DNA of 19,278 nt from Candidatus Aminicenantes bacterium UBA4085 (GTDB taxonomy: Bacteria; Acidobacteriota; Aminicenantia; Aminicenantales; UBA4085). This document shows positions 9,209 through 17,050 of the stretch, piece by piece. The stretch spans positions 1 to 19,278 of the forward strand of contig DFYJ01000098.1 of the NCBI GenBank assembly GCA_002383325.1, in the 5' to 3' direction. The first letter of the stretch is position 1, and each line of letters begins with the position of its first letter. The position numbers were made by a program, and so were the translations under genes. The notes under the pieces are model-generated. The model was given only the letters and a program-made list of their open reading frames with translations. It had not been told where the DNA came from and did not search any database.

Positions 9209-11008
9209 ATGAGAAAACCCCCGTCTCGGCTTCTCCGCGCGATCCGTTCCGTCGTCGTTCTCGGCTTGACCGTATTCTTCATCTCGACCGCTTCCTCCGG
9301 CTTCACCCAATCGGCGGTCAACCCTAGCGCCAAGTCTTCGGCGGGCCTGACGCCCGACGGCGCCCGCTGGGTCGAGAAAACGATGCGGCGGCTGAGCCTC
9401 GAGGACAAGGTCGCTCAGATGATCGGCTGCCGTTACTCGGGCGAGTTCCTGCCGGCCGACGGGGATCAGCTGGCCTACCTCAAGCGCCTCGTATCCAAGC
9501 ACAAGATCGGCGGCCTGGCCATCTTCCTGGGCGAAGCCTACGAGACGGCCATCCTCAACAACGCCCTGCAGTCCGCTTCCGATGTCCCTCTGCTGATGGG
9601 CTCGGACCTGGAGCGTGGCGCCGGAAATCAGATCAGCGGCGCGACCCTCTTCCCGACGATCATGGGCTTGGGCGCCGCCGGCAGCGAAGAGCTGGCCTAC
9701 GCCATGGGGCGAACGACGGCCTTGGAGGCCAGGGCGGTCGGCCTGCACATGACCTATGCGCCCGTGGTCGACGTCAATATCAATCCCGACAACCCGATCA
9801 TCAACACCCGGGCGGTGGGGGAGGATCCCGCCCTCGTCGCGCGCATCGCGGCCGCCTTTGCCCGCGGCTGCCAGGACAACGGCCTGATCGCCACGGCCAA
9901 GCATTTCCCCGGCCACGGCGACACGGACCAGGATTCGCACATCCTCCTTCCCGTGATCAAGGCCGACCGGGCCCGCTTGGATCGGGTCGAACTGGCCCCC
10001 TACCGCACGCTCATCGCGGCGGGCGTCGGCGCGATCATGATCTCGCACCTGACAGCGCCCGCCCTCGATCCGACGCCCGGCCTGCCCGCGACGCTCTCGC
10101 CCGCCATCCTGACCGGCCTTCTGCGCGGCGAGATGGGCTTCCAAGGCCTCATCGTCACCGACGCCATGGAGATGGGCGGGGTGACCAACGCTTTCGGCCC
10201 GGCCGAGGCGGCCCTCAAGGCCATCCAGGCCGGCTGCGATATCGTCCTCCTGCCGCTCGAGCCGGAGACCGTCGTCGAGTCGCTCAGGGAGGCGGTCCGC
10301 AAGGGCGTCCTGACCAGGGAGAGGATCGATGCCTCCGTCCGCCGCATCCTGGAGGCCAAGGCCCGGCTCGGTCTTCATCGCCAGCGCCTGGTGGACATCG
10401 CTTCGCTGCCGTCCAAGCTGGGGACCAAGGCCTTCACTGAGCAGGCGGCCAAGACCTTCGAGGCGGCCGTGACGCTGGTCAAGAACGAGAACGCCGCCCT
10501 GCCCCTGCCTGCCTCCGCAAAGAAGCTGGCCGTCTTCTCGCTCAGCAGCGACAAGGGCGACTACTATGCCGGGCGGACGTTCGCCAACGCGGTGAAGGCC
10601 CGCAGAGCCGGGACGCAGATCTTCTATGCCGACGGCGACACCGGGCGCGACGCCCTCTACGAGTCCGTTCTCCAATCGGCCGGGGCGGACGCCTACCTGG
10701 TGGCGCTGTTCTCCAGCCTGAGCGCCTGGAAGGGGAGCGTCGGCCTCGATCCGCGCCACGTCGAGCTCATCCGTTTGCTCGCGGCGGGGGACAAGCCGGT
10801 CATCGTGCTGTCCTTCGGCAGCCCCTATTTCCTGCGCGATTTCCCGGCGGTCGACGCCTACCTCTGCCTCTATCGCAACCAGCCACAGATGCAGACGGCG
10901 GCGGCTAAGGCCGTCTTCGGCGAAATTGACGTGACCGGCCGCCTCCCGGTCAGCATTCCCGGCTTGGCCCCGGCCGGGACCGGAGTTCTCCTCAAGCGGC
11001 GGCCTTAG
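9209..11008 (+). CDS. Exported glycoside hydrolase family 3, NagZ-type beta-N-acetylhexosaminidase
   Basis: GH3 NagZ-type enzymes release N-acetylglucosamine from muropeptides or other glycans. The 599-residue protein starts with a signal-peptide-like segment (basic RKPPSRLLRAIR, then hydrophobic VVVLGLTVFFISTA), followed by the TIM-barrel domain (about 50-390). The barrel contains KHFPGHGDTDQDSH (231-244), where the Asp242-Ser-His244 pair is the special acid/base dyad of the N-acetylhexosaminidase branch. The nucleophile lies in VTDAMEMGG (Asp318). A second alpha/beta domain (about 410-580) follows, as in the longer Bacillus-type enzymes rather than the ~340-residue cytoplasmic E. coli NagZ. 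Export implies action on wall fragments or external glycans. Exact substrate and any lipid anchoring are not determined; I see no clear lipobox Cys. It has its own promoter and is not in an obvious operon. Confidence 0.92.
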   Translation: MRKPPSRLLRAIRSVVVLGLTVFFISTASSGFTQSAVNPSAKSSAGLTPDGARWVEKTMRRLSLEDKVAQMIGCRYSGEFLPADGDQLAYLKRLVSKHKIGGLAIFLGEAYETAILNNALQSASDVPLLMGSDLERGAGNQISGATLFPTIMGLGAAGSEELAYAMGRTTALEARAVGLHMTYAPVVDVNINPDNPIINTRAVGEDPALVARIAAAFARGCQDNGLIATAKHFPGHGDTDQDSHILLPVIKADRARLDRVELAPYRTLIAAGVGAIMISHLTAPALDPTPGLPATLSPAILTGLLRGEMGFQGLIVTDAMEMGGVTNAFGPAEAALKAIQAGCDIVLLPLEPETVVESLREAVRKGVLTRERIDASVRRILEAKARLGLHRQRLVDIASLPSKLGTKAFTEQAAKTFEAAVTLVKNENAALPLPASAKKLAVFSLSSDKGDYYAGRTFANAVKARRAGTQIFYADGDTGRDALYESVLQSAGADAYLVALFSSLSAWKGSVGLDPRHVELIRLLAAGDKPVIVLSFGSPYFLRDFPAVDAYLCLYRNQPQMQTAAAKAVFGEIDVTGRLPVSIPGLAPAGTGVLLKRRP

Positions 11009-11041
11009 CCCCCCGCTTCCGCCGGACATGCCTGGATCTCA

Positions 11042-11070
11042 TTGACTTGCCCGCTGCCCGGGATTATTTT
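11042..11070 (+). promoter_or_regulatory. Housekeeping-type promoter for the PKD/PLAT protein gene
   Basis: TTGACT (11042-11047, five of six) is followed by exactly 17 bases and TATTTT (11065-11070, four of six). The ATG at 11093 is 22 bases past the -10 box and is preceded by GGGAGGAGAG, so this message should have a short normal leader with a good ribosome-binding site. Confidence 0.6.
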
Positions 11071-11092
11071 GGAGGCAGCGGGGAGGAGAGTC

Positions 11093-14000
11093 ATGTCCAG
11101 GAACCGGGCTTGGATAGCGGGGATCGTCGTAGCGCTGGTCGGGCCCGTCTTCGGCCAATCCGTAGCCGATCCTTTCGCGCAATTCGGCGGCTTGTCCCTG
11201 GGCGGGAGGATCCAGCGGATGGTCGCCTCGCGGGACTACCTGATCATTCATCGCGTCGTCGGCCCTGACGAGGAGATCGTGGAATGCCTGGTCGAAGGCC
11301 AGTTGACGCTCGGGTGGAGGAAGACCTATGTCTCGGTAGGCGAAGAGATCATCCTGGAAGGTAATCGGGTCGCCTTCACGGCGGCGGAGCAGAAGCCTGA
11401 ATCCTCCTCGGTCGGGCTGCATATCCTGGATGTCCGGACCGGAAATAGGGTGGCTTACAGCCGGGCCGGCATCCTCGGCCGGGCCGGACGCTTCTTGGCC
11501 GTCTCGGGCGATGCGATCATCGACATGACGGACGGCTCGCAGGTCTTCGGACACGTCTTCAATGTCCGGCACGTCCGCTTCCTGGCCGCGATCGGGGACA
11601 AGTTCCTCCTCCTCGTCTCGCAGGCCGCCGACTGGAACGCCCGACGCCCCGTACTCTACGATCCGGTCACCAAGACGGACCTTTGGGCCGGCCGGACATT
11701 CTCCGCCGAGATGGTCGAATTCCTGGACAAACGGATCGGCCACGGGCATGCGGATGATTTCGCCTTCGATGGTTTTCCGGTCCTTCTGGCCGAATATGTT
11801 TCCAGCCGGTTCGGGCCGGCCTTCAAGTTCATGCTCCTGAAGGCGGACGGCCAGGCCGTCTTTCTCAATAGGGCCTCTTTCGGCCTGAGCGAGCCGAAGC
11901 CTTTCGCCACGGTCGATTTCTCCCACATCTGGAATTCCCCGAACGGCCCCCGGCTTGTCGCCGGCATCAACACCCGGCATCTGGGGAAGATCGATGGGGA
12001 GAAGATCATCATAGCCGTCTTCGACGCGGCCGGGACCAAGCTGGCCCAGGCGGTCCTTGACCCGAAGATCGATCCGCTGGCTTGGACGGGCCTCGACCCG
12101 GCCGGGCGGCTTCTGGCTTTCATCAACCGCCATGGCCCGCGACCGCGGGATTTCATCGTCTCTTTCGCCCTGCCTTCGCTGGCTAGAACGCAGGTCGAGA
12201 GCGCCTTCAACGCCCAGGTGAACTCGCCGCCCGGCCTCATCGACGATAAGCTCTTCTTCTGGGACCAGGAGGAAATCTTCCCCCGGGGAGCCAAGATACC
12301 TCCTCAGGCTAAGACCCGGCGTCCGCTGGTCGCGGCGCTGGATTCCGCCTCCGGGGCGGTGACCTCCTACTACCCTTTCGACGACTCGACCTGGGATCTG
12401 ATGAGCTACGCTCGGGACAGGATCCGGCATATCTACAACGAGAATCACCTCTTCCTTCCCTTCCAGAGCGCTGATCGGAACCAGAACAGTTCGCTGGTCC
12501 TGCCGATTCCGCGCCAGCAAGTCAGCGGCTGGCTGAACGCGACCTTCAGCATCTCCCCCAGCCCGGTCTATACGGACTCCGATGCGACGATCTCCTACAC
12601 CCCGGCCGGCGCGACCGTCTCGATCAGCACCGGCCGCCTGACTGGATTGAAATGGCGCTCCCCGTCGAATCCGGACACGACCTGGGCGACCGTGTCGATG
12701 GGCGGCTTCTCCCAGATGTTCGAGGTCCCGCTCCTGGCCCGACCCGTCAATCAGCCCCCCGTGGCTAAGTTCAAGGTCCCGCCCCGGGCCGAGGGCGCTC
12801 TGTGGGACGTCCCCGTTGTGCTGGACGCCTCGGCCTCCAGCGACTCCGACGGCCGCATCGTCTCGTATTCCTGGAGATTCGATCGCACCCTGAAGGACTA
12901 CCCGACGACCTCTCCGTCTTTCAGCCACGAATTCGAGGGCGGCGGCGCGCACGAGGTGAGGCTGACGGTCACCGACGACAAGGGGGCGACCGGAAGCCTC
13001 ACCCGGATCGTGAACGTCCCCAAAACCATCGATTATGGAGGGAAGAAGCGCTGCGGTCCGGTGTCGGTGGGCCTAGCCCAGCAAGCCGGTTACGACATCG
13101 AGATCGCGACCGGGACCCCGGACGGAGCGGGAACGGATGCCTGGGTCTACGTGTCCCTCTACGGACCGCTCAATGCGGATGGCGAACGGACTGGGACGAC
13201 GGAATTCACCCTCTACGACGCCATCTCCGAGGCGAAAGCGGATCCCTTCGAGAACGGGCATACCGACGTCTTCAAATCCCATCAAGGCCAGGCTGCCGGC
13301 ATCCCCGACTCCTCCAGCCTGGACAAGATCGAGTTCATCACCATCCGCCACGACAACAGCGGTGATCGGCCGGATTGGTATGTCAAGAGCGTCAAGATCC
13401 GGAACCAAAGCAATAGGATGGAGTGGTACTTCGAGCCGAACGACTGGCTGGACTGGAGCAAGGGGACGCTCAAGTCGGTCATGGGCAAGTTCACTCCCGC
13501 GCCCGGCGACTATCCCCGGGGCATCCTCTTCGGCGGCGCCCAGCGCTCCTGGGGCATGACCGAAGCCAGCGACAACGTCTACGTCCTCAAGGCCGGGGCC
13601 GACAAGTTCTATTTCACGTCCCTCGACCGGGCCAGCCAGATCGAAGTGTTCCGCGACGGCGTGATCGTCGGCCGCCAATACGCCCGCGGCTCGGGGCTCG
13701 TCACCGCCCCTTACATCTCCCGGCCCGAGTTCGGAGCCGAATACCAGGCCTCCCAGATCACCCGCCCGACCCAATTCAGGGTCAGGATCACCCGTCCCGA
13801 TGCGTCGACCGAGGAGGCCTTCGTCTGGGTTTTCCCCTCGAATTGGGCGGGCTCGCCGAACGAAGCCCGGCGGGCGGCTCTGGTCTACCCGCTCAAGGGC
13901 TCGACCTCGTTCTTCAATTACGGCGACGAGGTCCGCCGCTTCATGGGCAGCGTTTACACTTTCGAGACCAGCCTTAATGTCGCGCTGAGCGTCGTCATGG

Positions 14001-14731
14001 GCTACGCCGGCTCGGCCCTCGGCATCTTCGGCGGTCCCGGCGACGACAAGCTCAAGGGGACGATCGAGGAGCGGGTCGGCTTGTACGTCTCCAAGGGCTT
14101 GAACGGGGTCCTTAAAGTCATGGGCCTGACTCTGGCCAACAGCATCTTCAGCCAGACGATCGGCTTGTTCGAATCCATGATCAAGGCCCGGGAGTGGGCC
14201 GAGCAGCTCGGGTCGGTGCAGGCTTCCGCGGCCGCCGCAGCCGGAGGGCTCCAATACCTGGGCCGGCTGGCCAACTGCAGCCCTTGCCTTCTGGAGGCCG
14301 TCTGGATCCTGGACGAGATCAAGAATCGTCTGGATCAAGCCATAACTGCTCTCGACGGCAACGATCCAACGTCGTTCGCGGTCCGGATGGGCGAGATCCG
14401 GACCCTGGCCGTCGGGAACGATCCCGCAAGCGCCCTCCCAGCCGACTATATCATCGACTATGGGGCGTTCGGGATTTCCGAGCCCGGCACCGCCAATACT
14501 CCCGCGGACAACTACTGCCTGAGCCTGGCCTGCCTGCTCGAGTATAACAACATCCAGCGCTGGAAAACCGGCAACGAGATCGGACCCTGTTTCCCTTCGG
14601 ACGCCTTGATCGGCTGGACCGACGCCGAGAAGAAGGCGGAGACCCAATGGGCCATGGGCGCCTACGAGCCGCTCTTCAAAAACATCATGATGGTCGCGGG
14701 GGTGGCCATCTCGATCGCCCTGCTGGACTGA
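11093..14731 (+). CDS. Large exported protein with PKD and PLAT/LH2 domains, function unknown
   Basis: I do not recognise this 1212-residue protein as a whole. It begins with a signal peptide (AWIAGIVVALVGPVFGQS). Residues ~25-500 are beta-rich, with irregular repeats resembling a propeller (for example FGHVFNVRHVRFLAAIGDKFLLL). A PKD domain lies at ~553-642 (NQPPVAKF, LDASASSDSDGRIVSYSWRF, HEVRLTVTDDKGATGS). Residues ~664-787 match the PLAT/LH2 pattern: YDIEIATGTPDGAGTDAWVY, an FENGHTDVF block, then ITIRHDNSG, DWYVKSVKI and WYFEPNDWLDW. PLAT domains bind membranes or lipids and are the C-terminal domain of clostridial alpha-toxin and of lipoxygenases. The last ~250 residues are alpha-helical, Ala/Gly-rich and partly hydrophobic, ending in a hydrophobic VAGVAISIALL. 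A good Shine-Dalgarno and promoter support the ATG at 11093. The next gene is a phospholipase-C-like protein, which suggests a surface or lipid role. Confidence 0.85.
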   Translation: MSRNRAWIAGIVVALVGPVFGQSVADPFAQFGGLSLGGRIQRMVASRDYLIIHRVVGPDEEIVECLVEGQLTLGWRKTYVSVGEEIILEGNRVAFTAAEQKPESSSVGLHILDVRTGNRVAYSRAGILGRAGRFLAVSGDAIIDMTDGSQVFGHVFNVRHVRFLAAIGDKFLLLVSQAADWNARRPVLYDPVTKTDLWAGRTFSAEMVEFLDKRIGHGHADDFAFDGFPVLLAEYVSSRFGPAFKFMLLKADGQAVFLNRASFGLSEPKPFATVDFSHIWNSPNGPRLVAGINTRHLGKIDGEKIIIAVFDAAGTKLAQAVLDPKIDPLAWTGLDPAGRLLAFINRHGPRPRDFIVSFALPSLARTQVESAFNAQVNSPPGLIDDKLFFWDQEEIFPRGAKIPPQAKTRRPLVAALDSASGAVTSYYPFDDSTWDLMSYARDRIRHIYNENHLFLPFQSADRNQNSSLVLPIPRQQVSGWLNATFSISPSPVYTDSDATISYTPAGATVSISTGRLTGLKWRSPSNPDTTWATVSMGGFSQMFEVPLLARPVNQPPVAKFKVPPRAEGALWDVPVVLDASASSDSDGRIVSYSWRFDRTLKDYPTTSPSFSHEFEGGGAHEVRLTVTDDKGATGSLTRIVNVPKTIDYGGKKRCGPVSVGLAQQAGYDIEIATGTPDGAGTDAWVYVSLYGPLNADGERTGTTEFTLYDAISEAKADPFENGHTDVFKSHQGQAAGIPDSSSLDKIEFITIRHDNSGDRPDWYVKSVKIRNQSNRMEWYFEPNDWLDWSKGTLKSVMGKFTPAPGDYPRGILFGGAQRSWGMTEASDNVYVLKAGADKFYFTSLDRASQIEVFRDGVIVGRQYARGSGLVTAPYISRPEFGAEYQASQITRPTQFRVRITRPDASTEEAFVWVFPSNWAGSPNEARRAALVYPLKGSTSFFNYGDEVRRFMGSVYTFETSLNVALSVVMGYAGSALGIFGGPGDDKLKGTIEERVGLYVSKGLNGVLKVMGLTLANSIFSQTIGLFESMIKAREWAEQLGSVQASAAAAAGGLQYLGRLANCSPCLLEAVWILDEIKNRLDQAITALDGNDPTSFAVRMGEIRTLAVGNDPASALPADYIIDYGAFGISEPGTANTPADNYCLSLACLLEYNNIQRWKTGNEIGPCFPSDALIGWTDAEKKAETQWAMGAYEPLFKNIMMVAGVAISIALLD

Positions 14732-14770
14732 CGGTTGGGTTCGGCCGGAAGCTCCCTTCGCGGCTTTAAG

Positions 14771-14791
14771 GGGGGCGGCAGGGGCGCCCCC
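14771..14791 (+). other. GC-rich hairpin between two secreted-protein genes
   Basis: GGGGGCG (14771-14777) and CGCCCCC (14785-14791) can pair around a seven-base loop, 39 bases after the upstream stop codon and just before the next -35 box. It lacks a U-tract, so it could impede read-through or be merely GC-rich sequence. I do not call it a terminator. Confidence 0.3.
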
Positions 14792-14793
14792 GC

Positions 14794-14821
14794 TTGACAA
14801 TCCCGGTGCGGGATGAATAAT
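14794..14821 (+). promoter_or_regulatory. Strong promoter for the phospholipase-C-like gene, probably leaderless
   Basis: A perfect TTGACA (14794-14799) is followed by 16 bases and AATAAT (14816-14821, five of six). The ATG at 14829 is seven bases past the -10 box with no Shine-Dalgarno, so transcription should start at or next to the start codon. Confidence 0.6.
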
Positions 14822-14828
14822 CCGCTCC

Positions 14829-16979
14829 ATGAGCGCGAGGAAAAAAGCCCTTGGCATCGGCTTGGCGGTCGTCGGACTGATCCCGGCGATGGCCTTCGGC
14901 TACGGCAACGACGGACCCGGGGGAGGCCCCCATCGCCGCCTCAACGCCATCGCCCTGAGCCGTTTCATCCAGGCTTCGGCCAAGGACCCTATCCTCAGGT
15001 ATTATGACTTTCGCCCCACGCCTGAGCGCTATGGACTGCCCGCGGCGAGCGGCTTTTTCACGGTCGAGTCGAAGACCGTGACCAAGTCCGGCTCCTGGCA
15101 CCGCCACGAGCCGCTCTGGCCGGGCGTGACGGCGACGTTCATCGAAGAGGGTCTGGTCCGCTCGCCCTTCGCCTGGTGGGTGGAAGAGGGCGGCTACACG
15201 GCCGACGAGCCCGAATCCTACATGGCCCTACGGCACTTCTACGATCCGCTGGCCCGCGGCTACGACCTTGAAAACGGGGCTTATGCTTCCTACCTGACCG
15301 ACGCCTTGGATCCCTGGATGTCGCCGATTCTCATGGGCCACAACCCGCGCATGGATGCCAAGACCTGGGCCACCTCGGAATCGCCGTATTCCTGGGGCCG
15401 CGCTCAGCAAGGGTTGGACTACATCGACGCCCTGGACTTCGCCGATCCCGACCGTGGCAAGGAGTTCGGAGCGGTTTGGCGCTCCTTGGGGGAGATCCTG
15501 CACCTTCTGGCCGACATGACCCTGCCGGCCCATGTCCGCAATGATGCTCATCCGGGCGCCTGGTGGCCGAAAGCCTTGAGCGGCGACCCCTATGAGGATT
15601 ATGTCACGGCCGACGTGGTCTCGCGCTGCGCGGCGGGAGCGGCGCCCGAGGCCGTCCGCGCCCTTCTCAAGGACGTTCAGGATCCCGGCTCGCTGATGCA
15701 CGGCCTGGCGCTCTTCACCAACCGCCATTTCTTCTCCAAGGACACCATTGTCGGCCGGGACGGAGCGACGGGCGGGCTCGTCGAGCCGGCCAACGGTGCT
15801 GCGCCTTATCCCGCGCCGCGGCTGGAATCCTACCGCTTTGAGGCGGCCGGAGGGGGCATCGGATTCTACAATACGCCCAACGGCCTGTTCGCCTCCGCCC
15901 AACGTCTACGCGACGGCAGCCATACCGTCTCCTCGCCGACGGCCACCGGCCAGGCCCTGGCCCTCATCCCGGCCGCTGTCGAGGCCGAAGTCAAGATGAT
16001 CGATCTCTTCATGCCGCGCCTGCGGGTGGTCATCGACGGCTTCGATGCCAAGAGCGGGCGGCTTCGCTTCCGCGCCATCCGCGTCCAGGCGGATGAGTCG
16101 GGCGCCTACGGCCGGGACGGATTGCCGGCGAACCTATGGTCCAGACCCGAAGCGGTCGTCCTCCTGGCCGTCGGCGGAGACAAGCGCGCCTTGACGGCCC
16201 GCATCGAGCCGGGGGAGAGAGCCGGTTTGATCCTGGATCTCTCCACCGCGCTGGAGCCTCTGCGGAAGCGGGCGGCCGAGATCGGCCAGCCCGTCGAAGC
16301 GTCTTGCGCGGTCGGCCTGGACATGGGCGGCATCCTGGTCCGCTCCGATCCGATCCCGCTGGTCCTGGCCGCCCCGCCCCGGCCGGCCGCTCCGCCGGCC
16401 GGAAGGAAGCCGGTTCCGTCCGGAGATTCCCTGGCTTCCCTGCTCAACCGCTGCGTCGGCGTCCAGGCTACGGTCTATGGCAAGTTCCCGGGTCAAGGAT
16501 CGCGCCTGGAGCACTCGACCAACGAATTCACGGCCGGCAACTACGACTGGTTCACCCGGCAGAACCTGCGCCGCAAGTATCCCCTGCGCTGGACCGGAAC
16601 GCGCTTCGCGGCCTCCTACTCCTACGCCGAGAAGGGCACGCCGACGGCCCAGGACCCCGATCCCGTCATCACTTACACAGGCTCGATCACGGGCCGGGTC
16701 TCGGAAGACGGCCGGACCTTGGCCGAACTGTCCATCACCAACGCCGTCTCTTCCCCGGGCGGGGAGCAGAGGACCGTCATCCGCCTGAATGGGATCGCGC
16801 TGGAGAGCTTCAAGTCGCCGGCCGGGCGGATCGAAGTCGTCTTCCGCTCAGCGGCCGCCGCCTCGGTCTCGGCCGAGTACGTCAACAAGGTCTTCAACGA
16901 TCCACTGAACTACTACAGCTGGACGGCTTCGACCGGTGGCGGCACATTCGACCAGGTCCGGGTCTGGTTCGTCAACTAA
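14829..16979 (+). CDS. Exported zinc phospholipase C / S1-P1 nuclease-like protein with C-terminal beta domain
   Basis: The 716-residue protein has a signal peptide (KKALGIGLAVVGLIPAMAFG). A mainly alpha-helical domain (about 30-390) follows with the zinc-site layout of the phospholipase C/S1-P1 nuclease fold. LGEILHLLADMTLPAHVRND gives His225, Asp229 and His235, the same spacing as His118-Asp122-His128 of Bacillus cereus phospholipase C. It is followed by His241 and a DPYEDYV block that probably supplies the Glu, while His35 (GPHRRLNAIA) may be the early ligand. NRHFFSKDTIV follows near 297. Residues ~395-515 are beta-rich. A Pro/Ala-rich linker (about 514-532) leads to a last ~185-residue beta domain of unknown type. 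The fold is fairly convincing, but the substrate (phospholipid or nucleic acid) is not determined. It lies 97 bp after the PLAT-domain gene and has its own promoter. Confidence 0.78.
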   Translation: MSARKKALGIGLAVVGLIPAMAFGYGNDGPGGGPHRRLNAIALSRFIQASAKDPILRYYDFRPTPERYGLPAASGFFTVESKTVTKSGSWHRHEPLWPGVTATFIEEGLVRSPFAWWVEEGGYTADEPESYMALRHFYDPLARGYDLENGAYASYLTDALDPWMSPILMGHNPRMDAKTWATSESPYSWGRAQQGLDYIDALDFADPDRGKEFGAVWRSLGEILHLLADMTLPAHVRNDAHPGAWWPKALSGDPYEDYVTADVVSRCAAGAAPEAVRALLKDVQDPGSLMHGLALFTNRHFFSKDTIVGRDGATGGLVEPANGAAPYPAPRLESYRFEAAGGGIGFYNTPNGLFASAQRLRDGSHTVSSPTATGQALALIPAAVEAEVKMIDLFMPRLRVVIDGFDAKSGRLRFRAIRVQADESGAYGRDGLPANLWSRPEAVVLLAVGGDKRALTARIEPGERAGLILDLSTALEPLRKRAAEIGQPVEASCAVGLDMGGILVRSDPIPLVLAAPPRPAAPPAGRKPVPSGDSLASLLNRCVGVQATVYGKFPGQGSRLEHSTNEFTAGNYDWFTRQNLRRKYPLRWTGTRFAASYSYAEKGTPTAQDPDPVITYTGSITGRVSEDGRTLAELSITNAVSSPGGEQRTVIRLNGIALESFKSPAGRIEVVFRSAAAASVSAEYVNKVFNDPLNYYSWTASTGGGTFDQVRVWFVN

Positions 16980-16992
16980 CCGGCCTCGCTGC

Positions 16993-17021
16993 TTGTCAGG
17001 CCGTCCCCGAATCGATAGAAT
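16993..17021 (+). promoter_or_regulatory. Housekeeping-type promoter for the 4Fe-4S membrane protein gene
   Basis: TTGTCA (16993-16998, five of six) is followed by exactly 17 bases and TAGAAT (17016-17021, five of six). The ATG at 17051 is 29 bases downstream of the -10 box with GAGGAGGA just upstream. A separate transcript from the preceding gene is therefore likely. Confidence 0.62.
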
Positions 17022-17050
17022 CGGCCCTCACCCCACCGAGGAGGACGCTC

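Noticed and set aside
10994..11018. AAGCGG...CCGCTT inverted repeat around the GH3 stop codon
   Set aside because: It has only a six-base stem, overlaps the coding end and has no U-tract. This is too weak for a terminator.
8360..11029. 889-codon open frame on the minus strand opposite the dimethylargininase and GH3 genes
   Set aside because: It has no recognisable domain, and it is rich in Arg/Gly/Asp/Glu as expected from the antisense of high-GC coding sequence. Both opposite-strand genes have complete active-site motifs.
11042..11092. TTG at 11042 as start of the large exported protein
   Set aside because: That TTG is the first part of the predicted -35 box. The ATG at 11093 has a strong Shine-Dalgarno and is followed at once by a signal peptide.
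13073..14857. 594-codon minus-strand frame opposite the PKD/PLAT gene, with similar long ones at 11039-12952 and 4491-6050
   Set aside because: The sense strand carries clear domains, a signal peptide, promoters and Shine-Dalgarno sequences. The antisense frames are GC-codon shadows without motifs.
16136..17050. Upstream extension of the 4Fe-4S protein frame into the preceding gene
   Set aside because: It is a shadow of the phospholipase-C-like gene. The ATG at 17051 has its own promoter and ribosome-binding site and starts a hydrophobic N-terminus.
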